Shown: positions 25,401 through 35,292, counted from the stretch's first letter. The stretch: DNA of 64,000 nt from Silurus meridionalis (GCF_014805685.1 NC_060886.1:28315862-28379861); one strand, 5' to 3'. Notes: generated by a model not told the origin, from the letters alone. Made by a program: numbers and translations.

Positions 25401-28400
25401 GGGTGTAATCGGGAAATAAATAACGTACTTTCTTATAAACAGAGATAGTCTCGAAACCTTTGGATGAAAGTGCATTAGTTAAGCATATTACAGTCATGTT
25501 ATTTATTTATTTATAAATATTATAAAACTATAAATAAGGGGACTTGTGATAACATTTATTTTAATATAATACAGTTTGGTATAAATGCAGCGGTTTCTTT
25601 TGGCTCTTAATCAAGTCAGATCTTTGGCCCCATCATACTGTAGAAAAATGTTTGAGCACCTCAACTTGCAAAAATTGGACACTAGAAAAGTGTAGAAACC
25701 AAGAGATCATTATTAAGATATAGAAGTGAAAAAAAAAAACAGAAAAGAAAAGAAAAGGCAGATCGTTACCTGTTCCATCTCTCCTTTTGCCCAGTAATGA
25801 ATGTGATAGATAATTTTCGTATAATGATCCTTAAGGCTGCCTTTTCTCAGAACGGGGTCGGTGATGTCGACCTCCATTTTCCCTTTCCGGCTCTGCAGCT
25901 TCACGCTTGGCGGTCCAATAACAGCTGCGGAAAATGACATGATCGTTCGTGACGGTGAAGTTTTTTGATCGAGAAATTGAGAACAAACCAGAATCAGACC
26001 TCAAATTCTTCTCTGCCTTAAATCAGCTCTCAAACATCCGATTTTTTGCAAAAAAACCCCCCCAACAACACAATTTTATTTCCAACATCAAGAAAAGTCT
26101 ACTCACTAATTGTTTCCAAAGGTTCACAATTAATTTCTGTCCAAGCAGAGCTTTTCCCATCGAGTTCTGTTCTCACACGGAGTATGTAGTTCCCGTAAGG
26201 GGAGACGTCATCGGTTAAATCGTAGCTCGGCGACGAAATGTTCACACAAACTCTTTTGAACGAATCCCATGATCTAATAAGAAAGAGGTTCACACCGCGT
26301 TACGACTTGGAACATCATCGAGAGGGTTTTTATTAGCATTCGTTATATAGTTAAATAATATACAGTCACTGGCAGTTGTGAACAGTAATGAAGTAAATGT
26401 AATTGGTTGCTGTACTTCAGTAGCTTTTTAGCTACTGAAGCGAGCATCAGTTCTGTGGGTAGAAACCCGCTGTCTAAGACAAATTTAGACTATAGAGTTT
26501 TTCAAGCTGACTAAAAGGTTGATTCAAATAAAAATCCGCGTTTTACATCTGTCAAACTGAAACACGTCGCGAAAAACAAAACTAGAAGTGAGTCAGCAAC
26601 AAACAAGGCCGGTGCATGTATATAATAATTAAATCTATTCAATATTTCAAAATTAACCTGCTGATCAAAACTATAAGATTTTTTTCTTGACCTCTATTTT
26701 AAGGTCTATATAATAATTTTTATTTATTTATTTTTAATTAATATTCATTTCCCAGTAACGTTAATGCACAAGATCACATTTCTAGGCTTTCTATACTGTA
26801 AATCACGAAAGTGTGATTAATTATTATGGTTGTAAGGTTTTCCTTCTAAAGCTCGTTCACATGTCAAGCGTCATTTCGGCTCACTTGTACTCGGCTGTAT
26901 ATTTCAAGTCCTTCCCAGAGGTCGTCTCCGGTGGATCCCATTCCAAAATGAGACCAATGTTCTCTGTTTTTATTCGCAAATTCCGAGGGGTAGGGACTTC
27001 ATCTGAAGGTGGAGAAAAAACACACACACACACACAGCAGGTATATATCTTATTTTGTATTTCTTAGATGGCAATGTGGTAAAATCCTATCTAAAGCAAG
27101 GTTTATGCAAAGCCAAGAAAAGTTTGACATAAATTGACAAAATACCAAAAATCTGTATAATTGAATACAAAAATAAATATAATACTTATCTATAGGAAAG
27201 TTCTGTAAATATGATTTTTTTTCCTAATGCACTTATTATCATTTCTAAAGTTTACTGATTAATGGGACTAATAGGGACACGTGTTATATTTCACAGCAAA
27301 TTGGAAAGGAATAATAAATAAAGTAATATAAAGTAACAAATTGTTATTATTGAACAGATACAAATGTTGGATTGTTAATAAGTTAAAGTTTTATGTAAGG
27401 GATCGTCTGTTCAAAGTTTACGACACAGGTTAAGTGAGATCTTCGAAAGGTGAACTTTGCGGCTTTGTGGGTTTTTTTGGCGGATATAAAGTGACGGCGT
27501 CTGGGGCTTCGTAAAAGTCAGAGGTTAAAATTTCAGACATGGCCAGACAGCATCACTAACATTGTTCGTCTGCTCATTTTGAAGGACCGGTGAAGGATAT
27601 GACTGGACCTTATTTGACAGTTTACAAGATTAAACATGCATTATATAGACAAAAAGTATACAGACATTTATAAAAGGTCTAAAAACCACACCAATCTCAA
27701 CAGATGGCAGTGGGAATCTACACCTTGAAGTCAATGCATCATATTCTGGAAGTGTTTTTTTATACAAGTAAGCTGGAATTATGTGCAATTCAAAGCTGGT
27801 ATAAAGAAGTAAAGCAGAATGCCACAAAATTCTGGAGCAGCTTCAGTATCTGGCTGTTTGATGGAAAAATCTGGGTTGGACAGATGCCTAGGGCCAACGA
27901 TAACTTTTGACGAAAGCAGAATCCAAGGCTGGTTTCCGAACTTTGCGCCATTTATTTCCAATGTACAGATAAAGCTTCCAAAGACATTTTCAATCAACAG
28001 TTCCAAAAAGGGTTGCAAATTTCCAGGAATTTTCAAGACTGGAAACTTTCCATGGGAATTAATGGGAATAATCTGGGAAGTTACAAAATTGTAGGTTAGA
28101 CTAACAGTGAACTTCAATGTAGTTGAAAAGAAAAAAAAAATCTAATTAACTTTTATAAAATCCAAGAAATTCCTGGTTTTTATTCCCCAAATTTAAACAT
28201 TTTCCTGAAAATTTTCCACCCCTTTGTAACCCTAATCCCAGCCAACCACCTTTAGGATGAGTTATAAGTCAAACCCAAAAAAAATGCTCACATGTGAAGT
28301 GGTTAAGGTGTTGGGTTGCTGTTCGTAAGGTCAGAGGTTGAAGCCACAGTATCACCAAGCTGCCACTCATGGGCCCTTGAGTGAGGCCCCCTAACACTCT

Positions 28401-30273
28401 GCCCTCTTGTGCTCCGACCCGAACTTCCTAACATTGCTGGGATATTCGAAGAAAGCATTCCACTGCGATATAACGTACATGTGACTTTCATGCCATGATT
28501 TTTATGGAACTCATACATCTCTTGAAACGGCCTAACGCAGTTCATCTAAGGAGAGCTTTGACTTTTCTGTTTGTGATCACTGTGGGCTACGTTGAGTCAG
28601 TGCCCGTCTCCCTCGCGCTACCCCAACGCAAGTTTTCCGTTCACATCATCATCATCTAGAATTCGCTCCAATCAAAAAAAAAAAAACAAAACACACTGCT
28701 TAACACTGACCTGATACACTGGGGATTTGCATGTCAGGGTGCCTGTAATGGTCCCATGTGGGTGTTTGCATCATGTAAGATCATGCAAAAAAAAAATTCC
28801 CAGAAGTGTGGAAGGGGTTATACTGTAGCAGCACCTTACACCTGATACACCCTGCCTACTTGGAGCAACTGGGGCTTTGCACATCAACGCAACAAAGGCT
28901 CGAATTTAGACTCATATCAATATCGATGAGCTGGCTGAAAACTCCGTAGACACTGTTCTGTTACATCAGCCAGAGGTGGGCGGGGGATGACTTATAGCTG
29001 TGCCACAGACCTATTTGTGATATAACACATGTACCAGTAAAGTCAAGTCAAGTGGTTTTTATTGTCATTTCTACTATACACAGTGGTACGTAGTATAGTA
29101 TAGTGCACAAGCCTGTACCTTTCTCAAAATCCTTTGTTCACCTCTAGACACTAGACATCAAGTCGTTTTGTCATTCTTAGTAAACAAAATTGTCAAAATG
29201 TTTCCTATGTATTTCTTCTTTATCGCATCTACAAATTTCAACAGTGCAAATGAGCGTATTTACTGTATATTGTTTGTATGAAACCGGACAGGATTGACAT
29301 TTTTACTGCAGCGTTCTAGCGTTCGTTCGTGTACTCGTTTATAAAAATTGTAATTCGGTGTTTTCTTTCGCCAATCGAGGTTTCACGAGATTCACCAATT
29401 GTTGATCTCGAAGCCGTACTCTCGACTTCATTGGTCACATTCAACATTCAACTGAAGAACTGATCAATTCAGGACACGTTTACGAAAAAAAAAAAGAGAT
29501 TGAAGCTTCACGCATTATGACGACTGACTTATCCAATGAACTGATGTCGAGATGTTTTGGGGGTTAAGACCATTCAGGTGAGAAGCAGTATAACTACTGT
29601 ATTCTACGTCATCAATGAAATGGTTGTACGACATGCACGAGTGACTACATGACGTCAAGAATTCGTTTTACGAATTTCGGATCTGATCAAACGCTCTGAA
29701 GCAAGTGAGAAAAAAACAAACCTTATTGGAAACCATCACTGCTTTATTGTTCTTTGATTAGTTTCCTGGAACGACGTGTTATTTTGTTATTTCAGCCAGC
29801 ATTTAAAAAAAATAAACCTGATCTTTAGTTCCTTCCTTGTAGATGAAATAGTTTTCTTTGGGAAAAGCTTTCTTTCTAAAAAAAAAAAACAAATAAAAGA
29901 GAAGTAGATACACAATCATTGTGGTTTTTTTTGGAGAGTCCCAGTTTAAATAGAAACGCAATACGGAAGTCGGGTTGAATTTACGGTAAACAGATGCGTT
30001 TCTCTCCATCAGAAAACGATTTTATCGATTATTATCAAATTATTGGAGTCCACAGAGACACTAAAATATCATGGTCCAATTAATTGTTTTTTCGTCTAAA
30101 TAAAATAAGGGTCTGGAGTTTCAGAGCTGAGTGAACGCGAGGAACGAGTTTATTATCTAAGATAATAATAATAATCATCAAAATAATAATAATAGCAACA
30201 AACAAATATAAGACTCACCTGTGAAAACAGAGCCCAAACAGAATACTATAGCGAGAATTAGTGTTGAAATCAT
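19253..30273 (-). CDS. il10rb: IL10RB/CRFB4-like receptor with duplicated ectodomain exons
   Basis: Exons: 30219-30273 (signal); module B 26885-27002, 26107-26273, 25770-25924, 24393-24534; module A 23583-23700, 22806-22972, 22472-22623, 21094-21235; TM 20198-20352; tail 19253-19402. One module gives 313 aa (human IL10RB is about 325); both would give 506 aa with four FNIII domains. D1 ('EVPTPRNLRIKTENIGLILE', 'LKYTAEYKSWDSFKRVC', 'YILRVRTEL') and the juxtamembrane 'KLPEHFKQYL' followed by a short tail match IL10RB. Known role: common second chain for IL-10 and related cytokines, bound by TYK2. The second D1 cysteine is replaced in 'VCVNISSPSYDL'. IFNGR2/CRFB6 is the alternative. Confidence 0.72.
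19918..20155 (+). mobile_element. tRNA-Glu-derived SINE with RTE-like 3' tail
   Basis: The head 'CCCTGGTGGTCTAGAGGTTA' with 'GGTTCGATCCCCGGTCAGGG' is tRNA-Glu-like (A and B boxes). The body has 'GGAAGGACATCCAGCGTAAA' and 'CAAATCAAACATGCGGATGA', and the tail 'TCCGCTGTGGCGACCCCTAA' is shared with RTE-type LINE ends here. It lies between the il10rb-like TM and tail exons. Confidence 0.85.
20198..20352 (-). CDS. il10rb: il10rb-like transmembrane exon
   Basis: Encodes 'DEVEMWLILVVLLVSFLVTL', 'ISVLLITMAVWGGYRGI' and 'YLRPKGKLPEHFKQ'. About 26 hydrophobic residues, then a basic juxtamembrane stretch and the 'LP.H.K' box-1-like motif characteristic of IL10RB. GTAAGT donor, phase 0. Confidence 0.88.
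20735..20890 (+). mobile_element. tRNA-derived SINE, cut by the duplication breakpoint
   Basis: 'GTGGGTCAGTGGATAAAAAG', 'GGGTTCAAATACCAGCACCA', 'GGGCCTTTAAGCAAGGACC' follow a fish tRNA-SINE layout. Copy A of the duplication starts inside it (20794); copy B begins with the same half-SINE at 24093. Confidence 0.65.
21094..21235 (-). CDS. il10rb: il10rb-like exon 5', module A: second half of D2 (duplicate)
   Basis: Identical protein to 24393-24534. Ends in phase 1 and precedes the TM exon directly. Confidence 0.8.
21337..21785. mobile_element. TIR DNA transposon ('TACCGTATTTTTCGGACTATA'), copy in module A
   Basis: Begins TACCGTATTTTTCGGACTAT and ends with its imperfect inverse (ATAGTCCGGAAATTACGGTA), ~449 bp, TA at both ends. 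Non-autonomous. Superfamily uncertain; the TA ends suggest Tc1/mariner/pogo. Confidence 0.75.
21935..22175 (+). mobile_element. mariner 3'-end remnant (module A; copy at ~25234-25472 in module B)
   Basis: Plus-strand translation gives 'TILKWQERWERCIALQGDYF', the typical C-terminus of mariner/SETMAR-type transposases, then a TIR-like 'TAGTCTCGAAACCTTTGG'. The rest of the transposase is missing. Confidence 0.7.
22472..22623 (-). CDS. il10rb: il10rb-like exon 4', module A: D2 first half with three 1-bp deletions
   Basis: Relative to 25770-25924 it lacks one base at each of three short G/C runs (near 22557, 22582 and 22590). The net loss of 3 bp restores frame, but about 11 residues between 'LQS' and 'PVLRKG' are read in shifted frames and the 'MEVDI' strand is lost. 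Either genuine drift or long-read homopolymer errors. Confidence 0.7.
22806..22972 (-). CDS. il10rb: il10rb-like exon 3', module A: second half of D1 (duplicate)
   Basis: Encodes the same residues as 26107-26273, including the tyrosine in place of the D1 cysteine, so that substitution predates the duplication. Confidence 0.8.
23583..23700 (-). CDS. il10rb: il10rb-like exon 2', module A: first half of D1 (duplicate)
   Basis: Same sequence and splice sites as 26885-27002. Starts in phase 1, compatible with the phase-1 end of exon 5 of module B. Confidence 0.8.
23913..24092 (-). repeat. 180-bp inverted insert at duplication junction
   Basis: Reverse complement of 27635-27814 with a single mismatch that I can see (CCAGTTTACT versus CCAGCTTACT). 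It exactly fills the gap between the two duplicate copies. Confidence 0.95.
24393..24534 (-). CDS. il10rb: il10rb-like exon 5, module B: second half of D2
   Basis: Encodes 'EKMVDQSRVMLTNLLLETLY', 'CMRVEINLDYKKKSLPSNIT' and 'CEMNTASG'. GTAAGT donor, phases 0 to 1, so it can join in frame either to exon 2 of module A or to the TM exon. Confidence 0.85.
24636..25084. mobile_element. TIR DNA transposon, copy in module B
   Basis: Duplicate of 21337-21785 carried along in the segmental duplication; one visible difference is GTGGCTTAC versus GCGGCTTAC. Confidence 0.75.
25770..25924 (-). CDS. il10rb: il10rb-like exon 4, module B: first half of D2
   Basis: Encodes 'VIGPPSVKLQSRKGKMEVDI', 'TDPVLRKGSLKDHYTK' and 'IHYWAKGEMEQ'. 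Intact frame, 155 bp, phases 1 to 0. This copy matches the family pattern and is the reference for the altered copy at 22472-22623. Confidence 0.85.
26107..26273 (-). CDS. il10rb: il10rb-like exon 3, module B: second half of D1
   Basis: Encodes 'SWDSFKRVCVNISSPSYDLT' then 'YGNYILRVRTELDGKSSAW' and 'INCEPLETI'. Where other class II receptors have a second cysteine (C....C) this has tyrosine, so the usual D1 disulphide cannot form as such. TTAG acceptor, GTGAGT donor. Confidence 0.85.
26885..27002 (-). CDS. il10rb: il10rb-like exon 2, module B: first half of D1
   Basis: Encodes 'DEVPTPRNLRIKTENIGLIL', 'EWDPPETTSGKDLKYTAEYK'. CAG acceptor, GTGAGC donor, phases 1 to 2. Its copy in module A is 23583-23700, identical in length. 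Confidence 0.85.
27635..27814 (+). repeat. Source of the inverted junction insert
   Basis: Lies 421 bp beyond the end of duplication copy B, in intron 1 of the il10rb-like gene, and is present in inverse orientation at 23913-24092. Confidence 0.9.
28290..28500 (+). mobile_element. tRNA-derived SINE
   Basis: 'GTGGTTAAGGTGTTGGGTTG', 'GGTTGAAGCCACAGTATCAC', 'GGCCCTTGAGTGAGGCCCCC': same family as copies at 40340, 44612 and 20735. Confidence 0.65.
30219..30273 (-). CDS. il10rb: il10rb-like exon 1: start codon and signal peptide
   Basis: ATG at 30273-30271, 'MISTLILAIVFCLGSVFT', GTGAGT donor, phase 1. TATA and ISRE motifs lie 58-125 bp upstream, supporting this start. Confidence 0.85.
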
Positions 30274-30330
30274 GATTAAAGACGGTTAAAGATGAACACC
30301 ACGTCCTGGAGAAGGTTTCTTCTTCTTCCG

Positions 30331-30338
30331 TATTTATA
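30331..30338 (-). promoter_or_regulatory. TATA box of il10rb-like gene
   Basis: Minus strand reads TTTATAAATA; TATAAATA is 58-65 bp upstream of the start codon, between it and the ISRE. Confidence 0.6.
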
Positions 30339-30380
30339 AAGTTCCTGTGAACGTTCAGCGCTTGTGGGCGGAGCCTAAGA

Positions 30381-30398
30381 GAAACGGAAAACGAAACT
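30381..30398 (-). promoter_or_regulatory. ISRE / IRF-binding element of il10rb-like gene
   Basis: Plus strand GAAACGGAAAACGAAACT: three consecutive GAAANN half-sites, with GAAAACGAAACT (30387-30398) a perfect GAAANNGAAACT core. It lies 114 bp upstream of the ATG and about 50 bp upstream of the TATA box, an ideal position for ISGF3/IRF induction. Confidence 0.7.
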
Positions 30399-30689
30399 AA
30401 CGCACGAGATGCGAAGATCGAATCACTTGGTTCTTTGAATCACTAAACGATTCCTCGTTTTGGTGTCATTCGGTTCATTTCGTTTCTTTTATCGGAAATG
30501 CGATATGACGTTACATTTTTTTCAATGAGCAGAATATCAACACGTCTACATACACCAACTCTGAATATAGTCCCAATAATGAAAATATGACAATGCAGCT
30601 ATTATAATCAACAGAATGAGTAGTAATATTTTGTATTGTTTGTTCACGTGACTCACCCATCATTATTGTAACAATAATGTCAAGACTCG

Positions 30690-31140
30690 AATGTAAAAAC
30701 CTGATTGCACTGTTTAGCGTCTATGGGGGTCACGTGACAAAAGAACAAACAACTCAAACCAAAGAACTCATGGTATAAACTACACAATTCTGTTTTCTGT
30801 GTAATGCATTGCATAGTGCACATGGGGGTCACGTGACAAACAAACCAAACAACTCAAACCAAAGGACTCATGGTATAAACTACTCAATTCTGTTTCCTGT
30901 GTAATGCATTGCATAGCGCACATGGGGGTCACGTGACAAAAAAAAGAACAACTCAAACTAAAGGACTCATGGCAATTCTGTTTCCTGTGTGATGCATTGC
31001 ATAGCGCACATGGGGGTCACGTGACAAAAGAACGAACAACTCAAACCAAAGGACTCATGGTATAAACTTCTCAATTTTGTTTCCTGTGTAATGCATTGCA
31101 TAGCGCACATGGGGGTCACATGACAAAAGAACAAACAAGA
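30690..31140. repeat. ~100-bp tandem repeat, each unit with a CACGTG box
   Basis: Four units carry GTCACGTGAC (starting at 30729, 30828, 30928, 31016) and a fifth carries GTCACATGAC (31115). Spacing is 99, 100, 88 and 99 bp. Each also has CAACTCAAACCAAAGGACTC and TGTAATGCATTGCATAG. Located 0.45-0.85 kb upstream of the il10rb-like start. Confidence 0.9.
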
Positions 31141-31998
31141 GCCGCATTACTTAATTCTGTTTTCATGAACGAATTACGCTCGTCCAACAGGGTTTTACTG
31201 CACTGCTTCTCATCTAAATAACCTTAACCCCCAAAACATCTCGCCATCAGTTCATTGAATGTAAAATGGTAAAAACAGGTGGCATAGTGTCTTACTTTAA
31301 TTTATATTCAACTTTTTATTTCGTAAATGTGCCTTGAATTGATAAATTGTGCAGATGAATCTCGAACCAACTGGTTCTTTATAAAAAAAAGGTCAAAGCT
31401 GAATCCGGTGAACCTTCAATTAACGACACACAGTTTTCCAAAAACAATCTGGAAACGAATGAACGCTAGTACAGTGTGAATCCTGTCCAGTCTCGTGCAG
31501 TCAATATACAGGAAATACACACGTGTGTGCTGTTGAAATTCATAGAAGAAATTCAGACGATCTTGTTTGCATTTTTAATTATCATGATCCAAACCTCAGT
31601 TTGCATCAGGAAATATTGAAACCGTGCGCCGCCATACTGACCACAAGACTACACAACGTTTTGGCGATCTTGTTTGCTAACAATGACAAAAGGACTTGAT
31701 ACAGTAGCAATGATCATTGTGGATTTTCGGATTTTCGGAAATGAAATCCAGTGTGTTGTGCTGTTTGAACTAATTATTTTGAAAAATGCACAAATATTAA
31801 GGATGATTCGAGAAATGCACCAAAGCAACTTAGAAAAAACTGTAACATAGTTCAAAAAGAACTTGGGGGATATAAATATCAAACTATTTTGAATATGAAG
31901 GAACATCTTTCCTGCTCTCTTGTCCTGCTGGAAAATCTTGGGTTCTGGTTTTTATGTCGTTATTTCAATATTTAACATTGTTTGAGACCAAGTTACAC

Positions 31999-32162
<164 letters not shown>

Positions 32163-33917
32163 TCCTGCTTCCACACAGCAGGGAGGACTTTGTTCAAAGG
32201 TAGTTCATGAGCATTTGTGGGATGTGCTGGACAATGAATTCACGGATGTTCCACCATCTTAAAATAACTTACCCTCCGTTCCAGATCCCACAACTTCCAG
32301 AGTTCTTGAAGAGTCCATTTGGGTCAATTCAGTGGCACAAATAGAAATAACACAATATAACATGCATTTTTTTTATGTTATTGCTAATTGTTGGGTTTCT
32401 ACAGTGCTTTCAACCACAGTTTTGCTTCAATTGCTTGTAAATACTGTTCAAAAGTTTTTTAATCTTGAAATTTTTGCCACTTATTTAAAAAGGTTTCACA
32501 GAATTTATTTTCGATATCATGCTTGAATTTCTTTATTGTTTTAAGCTGTATTTAATGAGCGATTTTTAAAAAAAGCTAAAAACCGCTTAATGCTACAAGA
32601 CAAGCAGTTTCTATGGGAGAAAAATGATTAAACGCATAATTAAACACGTTACATTTGTATTCTGGACTCATGTGCTTGTCTGTACATAGTGTGCTTTATT
32701 ATTAATGTGTTTACGGAGTTTGGTCTGCCTTATTGCAACGTTAAGCGGTTTTCACGTGAAGCGTTTTAGTATGTCCCCGTTTATTGTATTTTTTAGTGTT
32801 CATTAAAAAAAACACAGCATTTATAAAGTCGTATTTATCGATCCTTTTACAGTTTGCGCAGGTTTTTGTTATGTATAATAATTTATTGTAGAAAAAGAAA
32901 GTTAAAATAAGAAAAATCTACTATGTGTTATCTTTTTTCCTTTTTCCCGAGAACGAGCTCGTGTCGAGCCAAAACATGTGAAGGACACGAGATATCGTTA
33001 TCACGTGCATGGAGTGAGCAGTATTTGGCAGATCTTCCTGCTTCTTCTCCTACTCCTGCTCCTTTAAACGCTGTACATTAGGAATGTCATTATAAAACAA
33101 ACCACTTTTATTCAAATTGATGTGTAAGTATTCTTGATGAGCAGCCTGGGGCGACTGTGAGGAAGAAAAACTCCCTTAGATGATATGAGAAAGAAACCTT
33201 GAGAAGAACCAAACTCAAAAGGAGAAAACATCATCATCATCAAAAGTGTGATTACAAATCATTCAAACACAACAAGCACCGGAGAGCGAGAAATATCATG
33301 AGTAATTATGACTAATGCCTTTTCTACAGTCTCATAAAGTCAGTTTGAATTGTGGAACCAGCAGCTCCTAAGCAACTCATAAATTACCTCAACATCTGAG
33401 ATCATTATCATGCCTGAGCCTTTAAAAGATCAGTGATGGAGAAACAGTATTTGTAGAGCATATTTGAACATGTCATTTCTTTACATTTGTTGATGACAGG
33501 AATCTTTACCTCAACCTCTTCACCTGAGTTAAAGTACCAAATTCAGTGAAACATGACTAAAAATAGTAATGTTTTTTAGTAAAATTATTTTAAATAGTAG
33601 TCATATTTTCGAAATGTAGATCATTCCAACTTGTTATGGGAAGGTGAAATCCTGGAAACTGGTAGATTCCATTTTTATCTCATTTTATACATAAAAAATT
33701 GTAATATAATTCTTTTTTAACAATCGCAGAATATGTTTTTTCCTGCCGATTTTTAAGTAATTTCGTAACTACATAGAGCAGTCGTGTGTTCACGTGAACG
33801 GGACGTGTTAATTAGTCAACAACAACAACGGCTAGCCGGTGTTCGAATTTGTTCGCTTGTAAACTACAAGCAGATGGCAAACTTGCGAAGTGGATGTGGG
33901 CTGTATTGTGCTTTCTA

Positions 33918-34818
33918 GGGCTGTGTATCGGCAAGAACCTGTCGATATGATACTCATCACGATTTTGCGATACTGTATTTTACGATACTGTATTTTGCAA
34001 TACTGTAAGCAAGGTGATATATTGGGATATTTTTCATTTTAGGAATAAGCTAGAATTTTAGGAAAGAGGTCATTAAGGACCACCATATGCAAACCGTAGC
34101 AAAAAATAAAAATGTATTTAACCAAAACACTAAAATGTCTAAAATGGCACCTCTATCCATAACCCCTTGAACATACCCATACCATGAAACACCTCAGTGC
34201 CATCAAGTGTATTGCAAGGCATGAACACAATTAGTATCATTGTACCTAACATGGACTTTAAAATAATTTATTTCAACATATGCGCATACTCATTAAAGAC
34301 ACCTCATATGAAGTGGGATTGATGATGATGATAGTATTAGCATGATAAACTAGCGTTTTAAATCTGAAAGCTACGATCCTATTAAGGCAAGAAAATAAAG
34401 AGGAGGAAAGACTATTAATTCTTCTATAAACTTTAGGTTTACCACTGTTCTTTAACAAATTAAGCATTTGGTTAGAATTGCAACCATGAACAGCACATGT
34501 TGTTTCTGAGAATTTTAACGCCATTTACCCTCCTGAAAAACAAGCCGCACATAAACTAAATATATTTCTGTCAGCGCAAATCAGTCAACTACTTCTGGCG
34601 CTACTACTTCCAGCAGCAGTTCTACCCAGTGCCCCAAGGAAACATGCTGATATCAAGGCTAACATTAGTAGCGTGCTTTTATGCTAGCACTTCCTGTCAC
34701 TGTTTAGGTGACAGGAAGTAAGAAGATTAGCGTTAGGGATAGGCATGAATCTTGCAATTTTCGAGCAAACAAAATATCGTGATACGTGTATCGACATTTT
34801 CTTACACTCCTACCGCTT
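33918..34818. mobile_element. Possible non-autonomous hAT-like element
   Basis: Starts TAGGGCTGTGTATCGGCAAG and ends with an approximate inverse (ATCGTGATACGTGTATCGAC...CTCCTA). A short hairpin ACTTCCTGTCAC/GTGACAGGAAGT lies at 34689-34719. No transposase recognised. Confidence 0.35.
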
Positions 34819-34974
34819 TCCCTTTCTATTTACGCGAGACGGCCTTATCCAAAGCGTACAATGATGTCATTTGTTAAATAAGGGTATAGGAGCCATGCTC
34901 TTTGATTTGACACATTTGTGCATTTTCATATGTTTTTTGAAAAGAACTTATGAAAGTAGTGTTTGTCATCCATT

Positions 34975-34980
34975 TTTATT
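34975..34980 (-). terminator. Candidate polyadenylation signal of gene 3
   Basis: AATAAA on the minus strand directly after the +1-frame stop at 34981-34983. Confidence 0.35.
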
Positions 34981-35292
34981 TTATATTATCTTCCATTTTT
35001 TTAACATTCTCGTAAAGCAAAGCAACGATAAAGTAAACAGATATACAGAAATGTTCTTCAGTGGCATTTGGGTTTCCACGGGATTTTCCGCACTAAGGAT
35101 AAACAAGTGTTCGTTCGGGTTCCGATCGATGACGGAGCAGCGCTTCGGTTCCTCACCTCCTTTCCAGAAAAGGCAAGAAACCCATGAAAGCTCTTAAGAG
35201 TGGTGTGTGAAGAGGGCGGGTGTAGGTCAGAGCTGCACAAATGAGCAATGCCAAGGTAAAGGCCAAACACAGCGCGCTCAAAAATATGGCCA
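34981..35292 (-). CDS. Gene 3 exon 6: TM and tail, apparent frameshift at ~35157
   Basis: CAG acceptor, then 'VAIFLSALCLAFTLALLICA', 'ALTYTRPLHTPLLRAF', 'MGFLPFLE'. The run GGAAAGGAGGTGAGG follows: in frame it gives 'RR' and TGA. The +1 frame gives 58 codons ending 'MLKKWKII', immediately followed by an AATAAA. AG|GTGAGG at 35157 also resembles a donor, so an unseen further exon is possible, but none was found before the next gene. Confidence 0.6.

Larger units (their letters stand above)
24093..27213. repeat. 3.1-kb tandem duplication, copy B
   Basis: Second copy, 3121 bp versus 3119 bp. Sequence after 27213 (ATTTTTTTTCC) differs from that after 23912, fixing the end of the duplicated block. 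Confidence 0.95.
27215..30218. other. Intron 1 of il10rb-like gene
   Basis: Contains the source of the inverted insert, a SINE (28290-28500), a LINE-tail-like fragment (29045-29110, 'AGTCAAGTCAAGTGGTTTTT') and A-rich runs. The ORF at 29803-30009 is not needed for D1, which is fully encoded elsewhere. Confidence 0.5.

Noticed and set aside
20794..27213. Two separate il10rb-like genes
   Set aside because: Only one signal exon, one TM exon and one tail exon flank the two ectodomain modules, so this is an internal duplication within one gene.
29803..30009. Minus-strand ORF with an acceptor-like T-run and 'KKAFPKENYFIYKEGTKDQ'
   Set aside because: D1 of the il10rb-like gene is fully encoded by 26885-27002 and 26107-26273, so no exon is needed here. 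The donor is weak (GTTTAT) and the insert would not fit the domain.
34273..34524. Minus ORF 'MALKFSETTCAVHGCNSNQ'
   Set aside because: The CxxxxC start faintly recalls a THAP-type start but no further motif follows; it lies in a probable hAT-like element.
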